A stretch of DNA of 64,000 nucleotides from Chloroherpeton thalassium ATCC 35110. Its GTDB lineage: Bacteria > Bacteroidota > Chlorobiia > Chlorobiales > Chloroherpetonaceae. The notes under the pieces are model-generated. The model did not search any database, had not been told where the DNA came from, and saw only the letters and a list, made by a program, of their open reading frames with translations. The translations under genes were made by a program, and so were the position numbers. This document shows, piece by piece, positions 63,867-64,000 of the stretch (positions are counted from its first letter, which is position 1; the number at the start of each line of letters is the position of its first letter). The stretch is taken from the NCBI RefSeq assembly GCF_000020525.1, contig NC_011026.1:2028001-2092000 (forward strand). The letters run 5' to 3'.

Positions 63867-64000
63867 ATGTTCAGCACAATTTTGATTCCAGTGGTTAGCT
63901 TAGGTTCGGTAGCGTTTGCCTTAGGGGTTATTATTCTTTTTATTTCTAAAAAGTTTTATGTGGAAGAAGATCCGCTGGTTGGCGTGGTCAATAGTCTTTT
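63867..64000 (+). CDS. rnfB: Rnf complex subunit RnfB, truncated by window end
   Basis: 44 residues visible from ATG 63867, preceded by GGGAGGGAA. They form one membrane helix (about 5-28: [19 protein letters not shown]) followed by [14 protein letters not shown], where RnfB normally continues into its Fe-S domain. Assignment rests on the helix, on the EEDP...VV linker typical of RnfB and on its place at the end of the rnf cluster. The cluster-binding part is beyond the window. Confidence 0.78.
   Translation, partial: MFSTILIPVVSLGSVAFALGVIILFISKKFYVEEDPLVGVVNSL

Noticed and set aside
1-64000. tRNA, rRNA or riboswitch genes
   Set aside because: No cloverleaf-like segment, rRNA-like stretch or recognisable riboswitch core was seen in the intergenic regions when read by eye; a covariance-model search was not possible.

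Overview
The window is one contiguous bacterial chromosome segment. Its gene content points to the Bacteroidota/Chlorobiota (FCB) lineage, most plausibly a Chloroherpeton-like green sulfur bacterium. The evidence is type IX secretion C-terminal sorting domains, TonB receptors with a carboxypeptidase-regulatory N-terminus, GLUG-repeat surface proteins, an rnfCDGEA cluster and weak or absent Shine-Dalgarno sequences on many genes. The taxonomic call is an inference from protein style, not from a marker gene.

Layout. Positions 1-6.6 kb (minus strand) carry a truncated SAM hydroxide adenosyltransferase, an FkbM methyltransferase, an LptF/LptG permease with an SPFH protein, and a secreted M16 peptidase. 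Positions 7-10.1 kb hold two tandem paralogous multi-pass membrane proteins; the second has an apparent one-base deletion next to its natural start. Positions 10.2-14.7 kb hold an SbcC-like ATPase and an acidic, proline-rich partner of unknown function. Positions 14.9-16.3 kb hold an MtaB-type tRNA methylthiotransferase broken by two homopolymer indels.

Positions 16.3-21.1 kb are an accessory island: a TIR-like/DUF4062-type protein followed by an NB-ARC STAND NTPase whose C-terminus is ten near-identical 144-bp TPR units, then a 42-bp minisatellite. The whole is bracketed by tandem copies of a dispersed intergenic repeat. This looks like a two-gene, fast-diversifying NTP-dependent conflict (immune) system. 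Positions 21.2-30.4 kb carry a secreted subtilase, a YhcH/YiaL protein, a TPR-GGDEF diguanylate cyclase and metG.

Positions 30.5-38.5 kb hold a type I CRISPR-Cas effector operon (cas6-cas5-cas3-cas8-cas7, minus strand) with no cas1/cas2/cas4 and no CRISPR array in the window. It is preceded by a WYL regulator and an AbiEi-like regulator. A 44-bp element occurs upstream of both cas6 and the AbiEi-like gene.

Positions 38.9-46.4 kb form an envelope-uptake region: an orphan TRAP binding protein, a TonB-type protein, a TonB-dependent receptor and two lipoproteins. The divergent 380-bp region between tonB and the receptor carries two arrays of 7-mers at strict 11-bp spacing, the architecture of PhoB/OmpR-family operators. 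Positions 46.5-56 kb are mostly housekeeping: a cupin, purE/purK, a solitary nuoJ, a BMP-family lipoprotein, an SDR epimerase and a cNMP/CBS/DUF294 protein overlapping a DnaQ-type exonuclease. Positions 56-57.8 kb hold a GLUG surface protein and an in-frame but stop-separated type IX sorting domain. Positions 58.3-64 kb hold rnfC-D-G-E-A-apbE-rseC-rnfB, encoding the Rnf ferredoxin:NAD+ oxidoreductase and its flavinylation factor; rnfB runs off the window.
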